From Pseudomonas extremaustralis (GTDB taxonomy: Bacteria > Pseudomonadota > Gammaproteobacteria > Pseudomonadales > Pseudomonadaceae): 64,000 nt of DNA. Below are positions 18,038-26,507 of this stretch, piece by piece. The DNA lies in assembly GCF_900102035.1 (NCBI RefSeq), contig NZ_LT629689.1, forward strand, positions 2,650,001 through 2,714,000. Direction: 5' to 3'. Both the position numbers and the translations under genes were made by a program. Under the pieces are notes generated by a model. That model was not told the DNA's origin, ran no database searches, and saw only the letters and a program-made list of their open reading frames with translations. The stretch's first letter is position 1, and each line of letters begins with the position of its first letter.

Positions 18038-18933
18038 GTTATGAAGCGTTTCGCCTGATGGTCCAGGGCTGGGCCTCTTCCGGCTATCTGCCGGAGGCGC
18101 TGGCCTATGGTTTTGTGGTCAACGCCCTGCTCGCGGGCCTGCTGATCGGGCCGGTGCTGGGCGGCCTGGGCACCCTGGTGGTGGTCAAGCGCTTTGCGTT
18201 TTTCTCTGAAGCAGTCGGCCACGCCGCACTGACCGGCGTGGCCGTGGGTATTCTGCTCGGGGAACCCTACACCGGGCCTTATGGCAGCTTGTTCGGCTAC
18301 TGCCTGTTGTTCGGCATCCTGCTCAACTACCTGCGCAACCGCACGGGGCTGGCGCCGGACACCTTGATCGGCGTGTTCCTGTCGGTGTCCCTGGCCTTGG
18401 GTGCAAGCCTGCTGCTGATCCTGGCGGGCAAGATAAACGTGCATATCCTCGAGAACGTACTGTTCGGCTCGGTGCTGACAGTCAACGGCAACGACCTGCT
18501 GGTGCTGGCGATTGTCGGTTCGCTGGTGATGGCCCTGGCGCTGCCGCTGTACAACCGCATCATGCTCGCCAGTTTCAATCCGCAACTGGCAGCGGTGCGC
18601 GGTGTGGCGGTGAAGACCCTGGATTACCTGTTCGTGATCCTGGTGACGCTGATCACCGTGGCCGCAGTCAAGGTGATCGGCGCGATCCTGGTGGGCGCGC
18701 TGCTGGTGATTCCGGCTGCGGCGGCGCGCCTGTTGAGCCAGTCGCTCAAGGGTTTCTTCTGGATCTCGGTACTGATCGCCACCCTCAGCACCTTGTGCGG
18801 CATCCTGCTGCCGATCATCTTCGACCTGCCTGTACCGTCCGGCGCCGCGATCATCCTGATGGCCGGCATCGCCTTCGCCGGTGCCGCCATCGCGCGCGGC
18901 ACCGTGCCTAGCCTTAAAGGGAATCTCGGATAA
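18034..18933 (+). CDS. metal ABC transporter permease (ZnuB-like)
   Basis: A 299-aa polytopic membrane protein of the ABC-3 family with 8-9 TM helices. The signature region is KRFAFFSEAVGHAALTGVAVG near residues 49-70, with VKVIGAILVGALLVIPAAAARLL later. It forms the channel of the Zn/Mn importer. The next gene starts on its last stop codon base (TAATG). Confidence 0.9.
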   Translation: MSYEAFRLMVQGWASSGYLPEALAYGFVVNALLAGLLIGPVLGGLGTLVVVKRFAFFSEAVGHAALTGVAVGILLGEPYTGPYGSLFGYCLLFGILLNYLRNRTGLAPDTLIGVFLSVSLALGASLLLILAGKINVHILENVLFGSVLTVNGNDLLVLAIVGSLVMALALPLYNRIMLASFNPQLAAVRGVAVKTLDYLFVILVTLITVAAVKVIGAILVGALLVIPAAAARLLSQSLKGFFWISVLIATLSTLCGILLPIIFDLPVPSGAAIILMAGIAFAGAAIARGTVPSLKGNLG

Positions 18934-19889
18934 TGCGCCCCCTACTTCGCCCGCTGGCCTTGGCCATTGCCTGCTTGATCAGTGCTTCGGCGCTAGCCGT
19001 CGACGGGTTCGACACCAAGGACTTCAAAGCCAACCACGGCCTCGGCCACGCCGCCCTGACCCAGACGAAAAAACCGCTCACGGTCCTGGCCTCGCTGCCC
19101 ATCACTTATGGGCTGGCCGAGGTGCTGCTCAAGGGTACCGATGTGCAATTGCAACGCGCCGCGCCGGCCAACCTGCCCGGTTCGCGACAGGTGTCGTACT
19201 TCACCGGACGTGGCGCGCCGGCCCTGAGCCAGTTGGCGGTGGGTGCCGACGCCGCCATCGGCCTGCGCTCGCTGTGGGCGGATGATCCGCTCTACCCGGT
19301 GGCACGCCGCAGCAATATCCGCATCGTCGAAGTCGACGCCGCCCGCCCGGTGGACGGCGGTCTGCCAGGGATCGCCGTGCAACCGGGCATGACCGATGGA
19401 CTGAACAGCCAACCGTGGCAATCGAGCAACAATATGGGACGCATGGCCGATGTGATGGCCGCCGACCTGAGCCGCCTGGCGCCCAACGCCAAGCCGAAGA
19501 TCGACGCCAACCTCGCCGCCCTCAAGCAGCGCCTGCTCAAGCTCACGGCGGACAGCGAAACGCGATTGGCCGAGGTGGACAACCTCAGCGTGGTGAGCCT
19601 GAGCGATCACTTCGCCTATCTGGTCAGCAGCCTGAACCTGGAAGTGGTGAGTACCGACGCACGCCCCGACGCCGACTGGACGCCCGAAGCGTTACAGAAA
19701 CTCAGCGCCGACTTGAAGAACAACGAAGTGGCCGTGGTGTTGCACCATCGCCAGCCGGCTGAAGCGCTGAAAGCCGCCGTCATGGCGAGCGGTGCGCAAC
19801 TGTTGGTGCTGAACGTCGATGGTGCGGAACCGGTGACAGAGCTGGAAACCAATGTGGATCAGGTAATCAAGGCGCTCACACCAGACTGA
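18933..19889 (+). CDS. second periplasmic metal-binding-like protein
   Basis: A 318-aa secreted protein (signal peptide LALAIACLISASALA) with a ZnuA-like layout: VLASLPITYGLAEVLLKGTDVQL near the start, SLSDHFAYLVSSLNLEV, and EVAVVLHHRQPAEALKAAVMASGAQLLVLNVDG. It has fewer canonical ligand histidines than the first binding protein. Position at the end of the operon with overlapping stop/start suggests a partner or alternate receptor for the same permease. It could be a chaperone rather than a true receptor; not resolvable here. Confidence 0.75.
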   Translation: MRPLLRPLALAIACLISASALAVDGFDTKDFKANHGLGHAALTQTKKPLTVLASLPITYGLAEVLLKGTDVQLQRAAPANLPGSRQVSYFTGRGAPALSQLAVGADAAIGLRSLWADDPLYPVARRSNIRIVEVDAARPVDGGLPGIAVQPGMTDGLNSQPWQSSNNMGRMADVMAADLSRLAPNAKPKIDANLAALKQRLLKLTADSETRLAEVDNLSVVSLSDHFAYLVSSLNLEVVSTDARPDADWTPEALQKLSADLKNNEVAVVLHHRQPAEALKAAVMASGAQLLVLNVDGAEPVTELETNVDQVIKALTPD

Positions 19890-19945
19890 AAGCCCACTCA
19901 CCACAGAAGACGGTTTGCCACATGAAACTTGTCCGGCATAGCCCT

Positions 19946-20662
19946 TCACACCACATCCACGCCCACATGAATCGCATCATGCCGCCAGAACTCCAGGTCG
20001 CAGTCGATCAAGCGCTGGTGCTGGTCGTAATTGACCCTGGCAATACGCAAGCCGGGGCTGCCCACCGAGACCCGCAGCGCGGCGGCAGCCTCCACCGGCA
20101 GTGAGGTCGGCACGATTTCGAAACGCACCCGCCCGTAGTGCAAGTCGTACTTGCGGGCGTACAGCTCGGTCATCGACTGGTTCAAATCGCACGCCAATAT
20201 TCCTGGGAAATACTGCGGGTTCAGGTAGTGCTCCACGTACAACACGAGCCGCCCATCGATCCGCCGACGCCGGCAGATCTGGATCACGCTGGACAACGCC
20301 GGCAACTGCAACCACGCACACACCGCCGCCGACGCCGGTTGCAGCCGCGCAGAGATCACCTCGGTCGACGCCACCCGCCCCTGGTCGCTGACCATGGCGT
20401 GAAAGTGACTGCGCTGCATCAGGTTGTAGGCCAGGCGCGGCGGCGAGACAAACCAGCCACGGCGTTCCTCGCGATAAATCTGGCCTTGAGCTTCCAGTTG
20501 TAACAAGGCTTCCCGCACCGTAATCCGAGTGGTACCAAACAACTCGCTGAGCTTGCGCTCGGCGGGCAGTTTGCTTGCAGGCGGCAACAGGCCGTGGTCG
20601 ATCTGCTCTTGCAGCGCCAGACCGATGGATGTCACCGCCTTGATTGCCTCATCACGCATCAA
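19946..20662 (-). CDS. GntR-family regulator with UTRA domain
   Basis: A 238-aa HutC-subfamily repressor: winged HTH at the N-terminus (LPAERKLSELFGTTRITVREALLQLEAQGQIYRE) and a C-terminal UTRA ligand domain (VQICRRRR, VLYVEHYLNPQYFPGI, LRIARVNYDQHQRLIDCDLEFWRHD). It is divergent from the ABC operon starting at 21007. A DasR/PhnF-type operator, TGGaCTAGACCA, lies 11 bp before its own start codon, and a second related site lies before the operon. So it probably represses both, with the imported compound or a derivative as inducer. Confidence 0.88.
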   Translation of the reverse strand: MMRDEAIKAVTSIGLALQEQIDHGLLPPASKLPAERKLSELFGTTRITVREALLQLEAQGQIYREERRGWFVSPPRLAYNLMQRSHFHAMVSDQGRVASTEVISARLQPASAAVCAWLQLPALSSVIQICRRRRIDGRLVLYVEHYLNPQYFPGILACDLNQSMTELYARKYDLHYGRVRFEIVPTSLPVEAAAALRVSVGSPGLRIARVNYDQHQRLIDCDLEFWRHDAIHVGVDVV

Positions 20663-20673
20663 CGCTACCTATC

Positions 20674-20685
20674 TGGACTAGACCA
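20674..20685. promoter_or_regulatory. GntR/UTRA operator, site 1
   Basis: TGGACTAGACCA matches the TGGTCTAGACCA-type palindrome bound by DasR/NagR/PhnF-class regulators at 11 of 12 bases. It sits immediately upstream of the gntR start codon, which suggests autoregulation. The rest of the 344-bp gap 20663-21006 shows site 2 and no gene. Confidence 0.65.
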
Positions 20686-20943
20686 GCACCGTTCAGGTGC
20701 ACAAACCGCGCTCTATTTGGGCTTTTGCAGTTGCCTGCCAGCCTAGGCATTACAGATGACCGACAGATGACAACTCATGTCGAGCCCCCTGAGCACACCC
20801 TGCAATACACCGGCCAAGTCCAGACGCTACGGGCACTTGAGCATGGTCTACGCTAACCCTGCGCCAAGCGACATTCATGCTTTAAAAACGACATCGACAT
20901 GAAACTGTCATCCATCGCGTCTAGATTGGCTCAGGTATTGCTC

Positions 20944-20955
20944 TGACCTAGACCA
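20944..20955. promoter_or_regulatory. GntR/UTRA operator, site 2
   Basis: TGACCTAGACCA shares 10 of 12 bases with TGGTCTAGACCA and the core CTAGACCA with site 1. It lies 51 bp before the binding-protein gene at 21007, where it could block transcription of the transport operon. Confidence 0.55.
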
Positions 20956-21006
20956 ACAACACCGTCGAAAAAAACGCCGCGTTGAATACGCCCATAGGAG
21001 CTTCGG

Positions 21007-22083
21007 ATGAAACAGCTTTTCCTGGCATCACTGTTAGGCTCGACCATTGCCATGTGCACCGCCGCCATGGCCGCTGATACCGATTTGAAAACCCTTGAAG
21101 CCGCCGCGAAAGCGGAAGGCGCCGTCAACAGCGTCGGCATGCCCGATGACTGGGCCAACTGGAAAGGCACCTGGGAAGACCTGGCCAAGACCTATGGCCT
21201 CAAGCACATCGACACCGACATGAGCTCGGCCCAGGAAATCGCCAAGTTCAAAGCCGAGAAAGACAACGCCAGCGCCGATATCGGCGACGTGGGCGCAGCC
21301 TTCGGCCCGATCGCGGTGAAGGAAAAAGTCACCCAGCCATACAAACCGTCCACCTGGGCCCAGGTGCCGGATTGGGCGAAAGACAAAGACGGTCACTGGG
21401 CGTTGGCCTACACCGGCACCATCGCATTCATCGTCAACAAGAAGCTGCTGCACGGTTCCGAAGTCCCTACCCGTTGGGCTGACCTGCTGACCGGAAAATA
21501 CAAAGTCTCCGTGGGTGACGTGAGCACTGCAGCCCAGGCGTCCAACGCCGTACTCGCCGCCGCCATCGCCAACAAAGGCGATGAGAAAAACATCGCCCCC
21601 GGCCTGCAGTTCTTCACCAAAATCGCCAAGCAAGGTCGACTCGGCCTGTCCAACCCGACCATCGCCACCATGGAAAAAGGCGAAATCGAAGTGGGTATCG
21701 TCTGGGACTTCAACGGCCTGAGCTACAAAGCCAAGATGACCAACCCGGATGACTACGTGGTCCTGATCCCGTCGGACGGCTCGGTGAAATCCGGCTACAC
21801 CACCATCATCAACACATACGCCAAGCACCCGAACGCCGCCAAGCTGACCCGCGAGTACATCTTCAGCGATGCCGGCCAACTCAACCTGGCGCGTGGCAAT
21901 GCGCGTCCGATCCGTGCTGAAACCGACCTGAAACTGCCGGCCGATATCGCCAAGAACCTGATCCCGGGCGAGCAGTACACCAAGGCCAACCCGCAACCGA
22001 TCAAGGACGCCGAGGCCTGGGAAAAAACCTCCAAGAAGCTGCCACAACTGTGGAACGAGCAAGTCATCGTAGAAATGAAGTAA
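21007..22083 (+). CDS. ABC transporter substrate-binding protein (AEP/iron-type family 1)
   Basis: A 358-aa periplasmic binding protein with signal peptide (MKQLFLASLLGSTIAMCTAAMA, cut after AMA). It has the SBP family 1/6 pattern seen in phosphonate (PhnS/AepX-like) and Fe3+ receptors: KTLEAAAKAEGAVNSVGMPDDWANW, SSAQEIAKFKAEKDNASADIGDVG, GTIAFIVNKKLL, IVWDFNGLSYKAKM. Genes for two permeases, an ATPase, a phosphodiesterase and a HAD phosphatase follow, and a PhnF-like regulator precedes. Together these favour an organophosphorus substrate, but this is inference. A hairpin follows the stop codon. Confidence 0.85.
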   Translation: MKQLFLASLLGSTIAMCTAAMAADTDLKTLEAAAKAEGAVNSVGMPDDWANWKGTWEDLAKTYGLKHIDTDMSSAQEIAKFKAEKDNASADIGDVGAAFGPIAVKEKVTQPYKPSTWAQVPDWAKDKDGHWALAYTGTIAFIVNKKLLHGSEVPTRWADLLTGKYKVSVGDVSTAAQASNAVLAAAIANKGDEKNIAPGLQFFTKIAKQGRLGLSNPTIATMEKGEIEVGIVWDFNGLSYKAKMTNPDDYVVLIPSDGSVKSGYTTIINTYAKHPNAAKLTREYIFSDAGQLNLARGNARPIRAETDLKLPADIAKNLIPGEQYTKANPQPIKDAEAWEKTSKKLPQLWNEQVIVEMK

Positions 22084-22092
22084 GCCTGTAGC

Positions 22093-22125
22093 CCACTTTG
22101 GAGCTTCACAGGCGCTCCAAAGTGG
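22093..22125 (+). terminator. intra-operon hairpin after the binding-protein gene
   Basis: A perfect 12-bp stem, CCACTTTGGAGC / GCTCCAAAGTGG (22093-22104, 22114-22125), with a 9-nt loop, 9 bp after the stop codon and without a T-run. It is more likely an mRNA-stabilising or attenuating structure that raises binding-protein levels over the permeases than a full terminator. Confidence 0.55.
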
Positions 22126-22134
22126 CAGGGGCTT

Positions 22135-22221
22135 GTGTGGGAGGGGGCTTGCTCCCGATGGCGGTGGTTCAGCCACACGTGTATCAACTGAACCACTGCA
22201 ATCGGGAGCAAGCCCCCCCAC
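22135..22221. repeat. REPIN
   Basis: Inverted REP pair: GTGTGGGAGGGGGCTTGCTC at the left and ATCGGGAGCAAGCCCCCCCA at the right, about 85 bp in all. It is inserted inside the operon between the binding-protein and phosphodiesterase genes. It is the intact reference for the IS110 target site at 12298/13466. Confidence 0.9.
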
Positions 22222-22284
22222 TTTTTACTTCCCGTTCCTCCAGGGAAATTGAGTCAAGTCTATTGCTGCGGAGCGCTCTCCCCC

Positions 22285-23091
22285 ATGAAGCACAATGTCA
22301 TCCTTGTCGTGCTCGACGGCCTGAATTTCGAGGTTGCCCAGCACGCCATGGGGCACTTGCAGGCCTATGTCGGCACAGGACGCGCAGCCCTCTACAAACT
22401 GGAATGTGAACTGCCCAGCCTGTCACGCCCGCTGTACGAGTGCATCCTCACCGGCGTGCCACCCATCCAGAGCGGTATCGTGCACAACAACGTCTCGCGC
22501 CTGTCCAACCAGCGCAGCATTTTCCATTACGCCACCGACGCGGGGCTTACCACCGCAGCGGCGGCTTACCACTGGGTCAGCGAGTTGTATAACCGCACGC
22601 CCTTTCTCGCCGCCCGGGATCGTCACACCGACGACAAGGCGCTGGCGATCCAGCACGGGCATTTCTATTGGAATGACCACTACCCGGACTCCCACCTGTT
22701 TGCCGACGCCGAAAGCCTGCGGCTCAAGCACGCGCCAAACTTTATGGTGGTGCACCCGATGAATATCGACGACGCCGGCCACAAGTACGGCCTCGACACC
22801 CCGCAATACCGCAACAGCGCACGCTCGGCCGACATCATCCTCGCCGACTATCTGCAAGGCTGGCTCGACGCCGGCTACCAGGTGCTGGTGACTGCCGACC
22901 ATGGCATGAACAACGATCGCTCCCACAACGGCCTGTTGCCCCAAGAGCGAGAAGTACCGCTGTTCGTAGTGGGCGACGCCTTCAGCCTGAATGCCGACGC
23001 CGCGCCGAAACAGACCGACCTCTGCGGCACCGTCTGCGAACTGTTGGGCGTGCCCCACGACAAACCTGTCTGCCGGGAGCTGTTGAAGTGA
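22285..23091 (+). CDS. alkaline-phosphatase-superfamily phosphodiesterase
   Basis: A 268-aa type I phosphodiesterase/nucleotide pyrophosphatase fold. Metal-site motifs: VVLDGLN (Asp), catalytic region SLSRPLYECILTG (Ser/Thr nucleophile region), HPMNIDDAGHKYG, TADHGMNNDRSHNG. It has no signal peptide, so it works in the cytosol on an imported phosphoester or phosphonate. ATG at 22285 chosen; an earlier TTG in frame is unlikely. Its end overlaps the permease gene by 4 bp. Substrate unknown; phosphonoacetate-hydrolase-like activity is one alternative. Confidence 0.82.
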   Translation: MKHNVILVVLDGLNFEVAQHAMGHLQAYVGTGRAALYKLECELPSLSRPLYECILTGVPPIQSGIVHNNVSRLSNQRSIFHYATDAGLTTAAAAYHWVSELYNRTPFLAARDRHTDDKALAIQHGHFYWNDHYPDSHLFADAESLRLKHAPNFMVVHPMNIDDAGHKYGLDTPQYRNSARSADIILADYLQGWLDAGYQVLVTADHGMNNDRSHNGLLPQEREVPLFVVGDAFSLNADAAPKQTDLCGTVCELLGVPHDKPVCRELLK

Positions 23092-23933
23092 ATAGCCTGA
23101 ACCGCGGCAAATGGCTGGCACTGCTCTGCCTGGTGCCTTTCGCATTGTTCTTTATCGTGTTCGAGATCGCCCCGCTGGTGTGGGTGCTGATCAACAGCGT
23201 GCAAACGGAAGACGCCGGCTGGAGCCTGGACAACTTCACGCGGATCTTCAGCTCCAAGTTCTACCTGCAAGCCATCCAGCTCAGCCTGGAGATCAGCTTC
23301 TACTCCAGCATCTTCGGCATCGTCATCGCCACCCTGGGCAGCTACTCCCTGCGCCGCGTGGATTCGCCGCTGCGCAACTTCGTCACCGCGTTCGCCAACA
23401 TGACCAGCAACTTCGCCGGCGTCCCCTTGGCGTTCGCGTTCATCATCCTGCTGGGGTTCAACGGCAGCATCACCATCATGCTCAAGCAGGCGGGGATCAT
23501 TGAGGACTTCAACCTCTACTCGAAAACCGGATTGATCATCCTCTATACCTACTTCCAGATTCCCCTCGGCGTGCTGCTGCTCTACCCGGCCTTCGACGCC
23601 CTGCGCGAAGACTGGCGCGAGTCGGCTTCATTGCTGGGAGCCAATGGCTGGCAGTTCTGGCGGCATATCGGCCTGCCGGTGCTCACGCCTGCGCTGCTGG
23701 GGACGTTCGTGATCCTGCTGGCCAATGCCCTGGGGGCCTACGCCACGGTCTACGCGTTGACCACCGGTAACTTCAACGTGCTGCCGATCCGCATCGCCGG
23801 CCTGGTGTCGGGGGATGTGTCGCTCGACCCGAACCTGGCCAGCGCACTGGCGGTGGTGCTGGTGGCGCTGATGACCCTGGTCACCGTGGTCCATCAACTG
23901 CTGCTCAAGAGGAGCTACCATGTCTCGCGCTGA
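23088..23933 (+). CDS. ABC transporter permease
   Basis: A 281-aa membrane protein with six TM helices and the permease EAA loop (SASLLGANGWQFWRHIGLPVLTPALLGTF). It pairs with the permease encoded at 23920, whose start overlaps its end by 14 bp. Both are of the binding-protein-dependent type found with AEP/iron-like receptors. Confidence 0.88.
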   Translation: MNSLNRGKWLALLCLVPFALFFIVFEIAPLVWVLINSVQTEDAGWSLDNFTRIFSSKFYLQAIQLSLEISFYSSIFGIVIATLGSYSLRRVDSPLRNFVTAFANMTSNFAGVPLAFAFIILLGFNGSITIMLKQAGIIEDFNLYSKTGLIILYTYFQIPLGVLLLYPAFDALREDWRESASLLGANGWQFWRHIGLPVLTPALLGTFVILLANALGAYATVYALTTGNFNVLPIRIAGLVSGDVSLDPNLASALAVVLVALMTLVTVVHQLLLKRSYHVSR

Positions 23934-24720
23934 AGCCGGCCCGGCCTCCCTCTATCATCGGGTCGTGGTGTACCTGTTGTTTGCAATCCTGGTGCTGCCG
24001 CTGGTGGGGACGTTTGTCTACTCCATCGCCAGCAGTTGGTCGGCAACCATCCTGCCCGCCGGTTTTACGTTCAAGTGGTACGCACAGTTGTGGAGCGACC
24101 CACGCTTCCTGATGGCCTTCGGGCAATCGTTGCTGGTATGCGTGGGCGCGCTGATCCTGTCGGTGGTGTTGATTTTGCCGCTGCTGTTCGTGGTGCATTA
24201 CCACTTTCCCAAGCTCGATGCGCTGATGAACATCCTGATCCTGCTGCCCTTTGCGGTGCCGCCGGTGGTGTCGTCCGTGGGTCTGCTGCAACTGTATGGT
24301 TCCGGGCCCTTTGCGATGGTGGGCACGCCGTGGATTCTGATCGGCTGCTACTTCACCGTGGCGCTGCCGTTCATGTACCGGGCGATCACCAACAACCTGC
24401 AAGCCATCAACCTGCGTGACCTGATGGATGCCTCGCAGCTGCTGGGCGCCAGCACCTGGCAGGCGGCGATCCTGGTGGTGCTGCCGAACCTGCGCAAAGG
24501 CTTGATGGTCGCGCTGTTGCTGTCGTTCTCGTTCCTGTTCGGCGAGTTTGTGTTCGCCAACATCCTGGTGGGCACCCGCTACGAAACCCTGCAGGTGTAC
24601 CTGAACAACATGCGCAACAGCAGCGGCCACTTCACCAGTGCCGTGGTCATTTCCTATTTCTTCTTTGTGCTGGTGCTGACCTGGGCCGCCAACATCTTGA
24701 ACAAGGACAAAAGCCAATGA
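23920..24720 (+). CDS. ABC transporter permease
   Basis: A 266-aa second permease with six TM helices. EAA loop: MDASQLLGASTWQAAILVVLPNLRKGLMVA. It forms the heterodimeric channel with the preceding gene product, and its stop overlaps the ATPase start (ATGA). Confidence 0.88.
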   Translation: MSRAEAGPASLYHRVVVYLLFAILVLPLVGTFVYSIASSWSATILPAGFTFKWYAQLWSDPRFLMAFGQSLLVCVGALILSVVLILPLLFVVHYHFPKLDALMNILILLPFAVPPVVSSVGLLQLYGSGPFAMVGTPWILIGCYFTVALPFMYRAITNNLQAINLRDLMDASQLLGASTWQAAILVVLPNLRKGLMVALLLSFSFLFGEFVFANILVGTRYETLQVYLNNMRNSSGHFTSAVVISYFFFVLVLTWAANILNKDKSQ

Positions 24721-25706
24721 GCTTCGTCAGCGTCCAACACCTGCAAAAAGGCTACGCCGGCACGCCGGTGTTCAGTGACATCAACTGCGAAATCGCCAAG
24801 GGCGAGTTCGTCACCCTGCTCGGGCCGTCGGGTTGCGGCAAGTCCACCCTGCTGCGCTGCATCGCCGGCCTGACCTCGGTGGACAGCGGGAAAATCCTGC
24901 TCGATGGGCAGGACATCGTTCCCCTGAGCCCGCAAAAACGCCATATCGGCATGGTGTTCCAGAGCTATGCATTGTTTCCCAACATGACCGTGGAGCAGAA
25001 CGTCGCGTTCGGGCTGCGCATGCAAAAGGTCAACGCCGACGACAGCCACAAGCGCGTGCAGGAGGTGCTGCAACTGGTGGAACTCAAGGAACTCGCCGGT
25101 CGTTACCCGCACCAGATGTCCGGCGGCCAGTGCCAACGCGTGGCCCTGGCCCGCTCCCTGGTCACCCGCCCGCGCCTGTTGCTGTTGGATGAACCGTTGT
25201 CGGCGCTGGATGCACGGATTCGCAAGCACCTGCGCGAACAGATCCGCCAGATTCAGCGCGAACTGGGGCTGACCACGATTTTCGTGACCCATGACCAGGA
25301 AGAAGCCCTGACCATGTCCGATCGCATCTTCCTGATGAACCAGGGCAAGATCGTGCAGAGCGGCGACGCCGAAACCCTCTACACCGCGCCGGTGGACGTA
25401 TTTGCCGCCGGTTTCATCGGCAACTACAACCTGCTGGACGCCGACAAGGCCAGCCAACTGCTGCAGCGGCCGATCAGCGGGCGTATCGCGATTCGCCCGG
25501 AGGCCATCGAGCTGAGCCGCAGTGGCGAACTCGATGCCCTAGTGCGCAGCCACAGCCTGTTGGGCAACGTGATTCGCTACCGCATCGAAGCCCGGGGCGT
25601 GGAATTGGTGGTGGACGTGCTCAACCGCTCGGCGGACGATCTGCACCCCGACGGCCAACGCCTGGCACTTTCCATCGACCCCAGTGCGCTGTGTGAAGTA
25701 GCCTGA
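24717..25706 (+). CDS. ABC transporter ATP-binding protein
   Basis: A 329-aa ATPase of the CysA/PotA/FbpC class: Walker A GPSGCGKSTL, Q-loop GMVFQSYALFPNMTV, signature MSGGQCQRVALARSL, Walker B LLLLDEPLSALDA, switch His FVTHDQEEAL. It has a C-terminal TOBE-type domain (GRIAIRPEAIELSRSGELDALV). The signature has a Cys in place of the usual Gln (SGGQCQR), a tolerated variant. Confidence 0.9.
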   Translation: MSFVSVQHLQKGYAGTPVFSDINCEIAKGEFVTLLGPSGCGKSTLLRCIAGLTSVDSGKILLDGQDIVPLSPQKRHIGMVFQSYALFPNMTVEQNVAFGLRMQKVNADDSHKRVQEVLQLVELKELAGRYPHQMSGGQCQRVALARSLVTRPRLLLLDEPLSALDARIRKHLREQIRQIQRELGLTTIFVTHDQEEALTMSDRIFLMNQGKIVQSGDAETLYTAPVDVFAAGFIGNYNLLDADKASQLLQRPISGRIAIRPEAIELSRSGELDALVRSHSLLGNVIRYRIEARGVELVVDVLNRSADDLHPDGQRLALSIDPSALCEVA

Positions 25707-25737
25707 CAGGCAGTGATTCATTGAGAGAGCGTAACGG

Positions 25738-26391
25738 ATGGCATTGGTAATTTTTGATTTGGACGACACTCTGATCCACGGCGACTGCGCCACACTGTGG
25801 AGCGAGCAGATGGGCCGCCTGGGTTGGGTCGACCCTGAGTCGTTCATGCGCAGGAACAACGAACTGATGGACGCCTACAGCCAGGGCAAGCTGGCCATGG
25901 AAGAGTTCATGGACTTCAGCCTGGAGCCCATGATCGGGCGCACCCCGGAGGAAATCGAGCATCTGGTCGAGCCCTGGGTCGAGGACTTTATCGAACCGCT
26001 GATCTACAGCGACGCCACCAAGACCATCGCCCGCCACCGTGCCAACGGTGACCGGGTCCTGGTGATTTCCGCCTCGGGCACCCACCTGGTCACGCCGATT
26101 GCGGCGCGTATCGGTATCGATGAAGTGCTTGGGATTGATCTGGAGGTTGGCCATGGCGTGTACAGCGGCCGTACCGTCGGTGTACTCACCTACCGCGAAG
26201 GCAAGATCACACGCCTGCTGGATTGGTTGGAGCGCGAAGGCGAAACCCTGGACGGCGCGTATTTCTATTCGGATTCGCGCAATGACTTGCCGTTGTTGAG
26301 CAAGGTTGAATTCCCACAGGTGGTGAACCCGGACCCGGTGTTGCGCGAACATGCCGAAAAGGCTGGCTGGCCGATCCACGACTGGACCTGA
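25738..26391 (+). CDS. HAD-superfamily IB hydrolase (PSPase-like)
   Basis: A 217-aa haloacid-dehalogenase-fold phosphatase. Motif I FDLDDTLIHGD (nucleophile Asp8), motif II VLVISASGTH, a Lys in motif III (EGKITRLLDWL) and motif IV YFYSDSRNDLPLL. It is a typical HAD-IB type with a helical cap. It starts 32 bp after the ABC ATPase with gagagag as ribosome binding site, so it is probably the last gene of that operon. It may release phosphate from the imported compound or its breakdown product. Confidence 0.85.
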   Translation: MALVIFDLDDTLIHGDCATLWSEQMGRLGWVDPESFMRRNNELMDAYSQGKLAMEEFMDFSLEPMIGRTPEEIEHLVEPWVEDFIEPLIYSDATKTIARHRANGDRVLVISASGTHLVTPIAARIGIDEVLGIDLEVGHGVYSGRTVGVLTYREGKITRLLDWLEREGETLDGAYFYSDSRNDLPLLSKVEFPQVVNPDPVLREHAEKAGWPIHDWT

Positions 26392-26422
26392 TACCGCGCC
26401 CCTCGACTTGAAACCCAATCAA

Positions 26423-26499
26423 ATGTGGGGGCTTGCTCCCGATGGCGGTGGATCAGTGAAGAATGTTTCATCTGATACGCCGCCATCGGGTGCATGCCA
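26423..26499. repeat. REPIN, right half degenerate
   Basis: The left REP is intact (ATGTGGGGGCTTGCTCCCGA). The right partner (CCGCCATCGGGTGCATGCCA) has diverged from AGCAAGCCCCC. It lies between the HAD gene and the frameshifted oxidoreductase. Confidence 0.8.
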
Positions 26500-26507
26500 A
26501 TCCGGGA

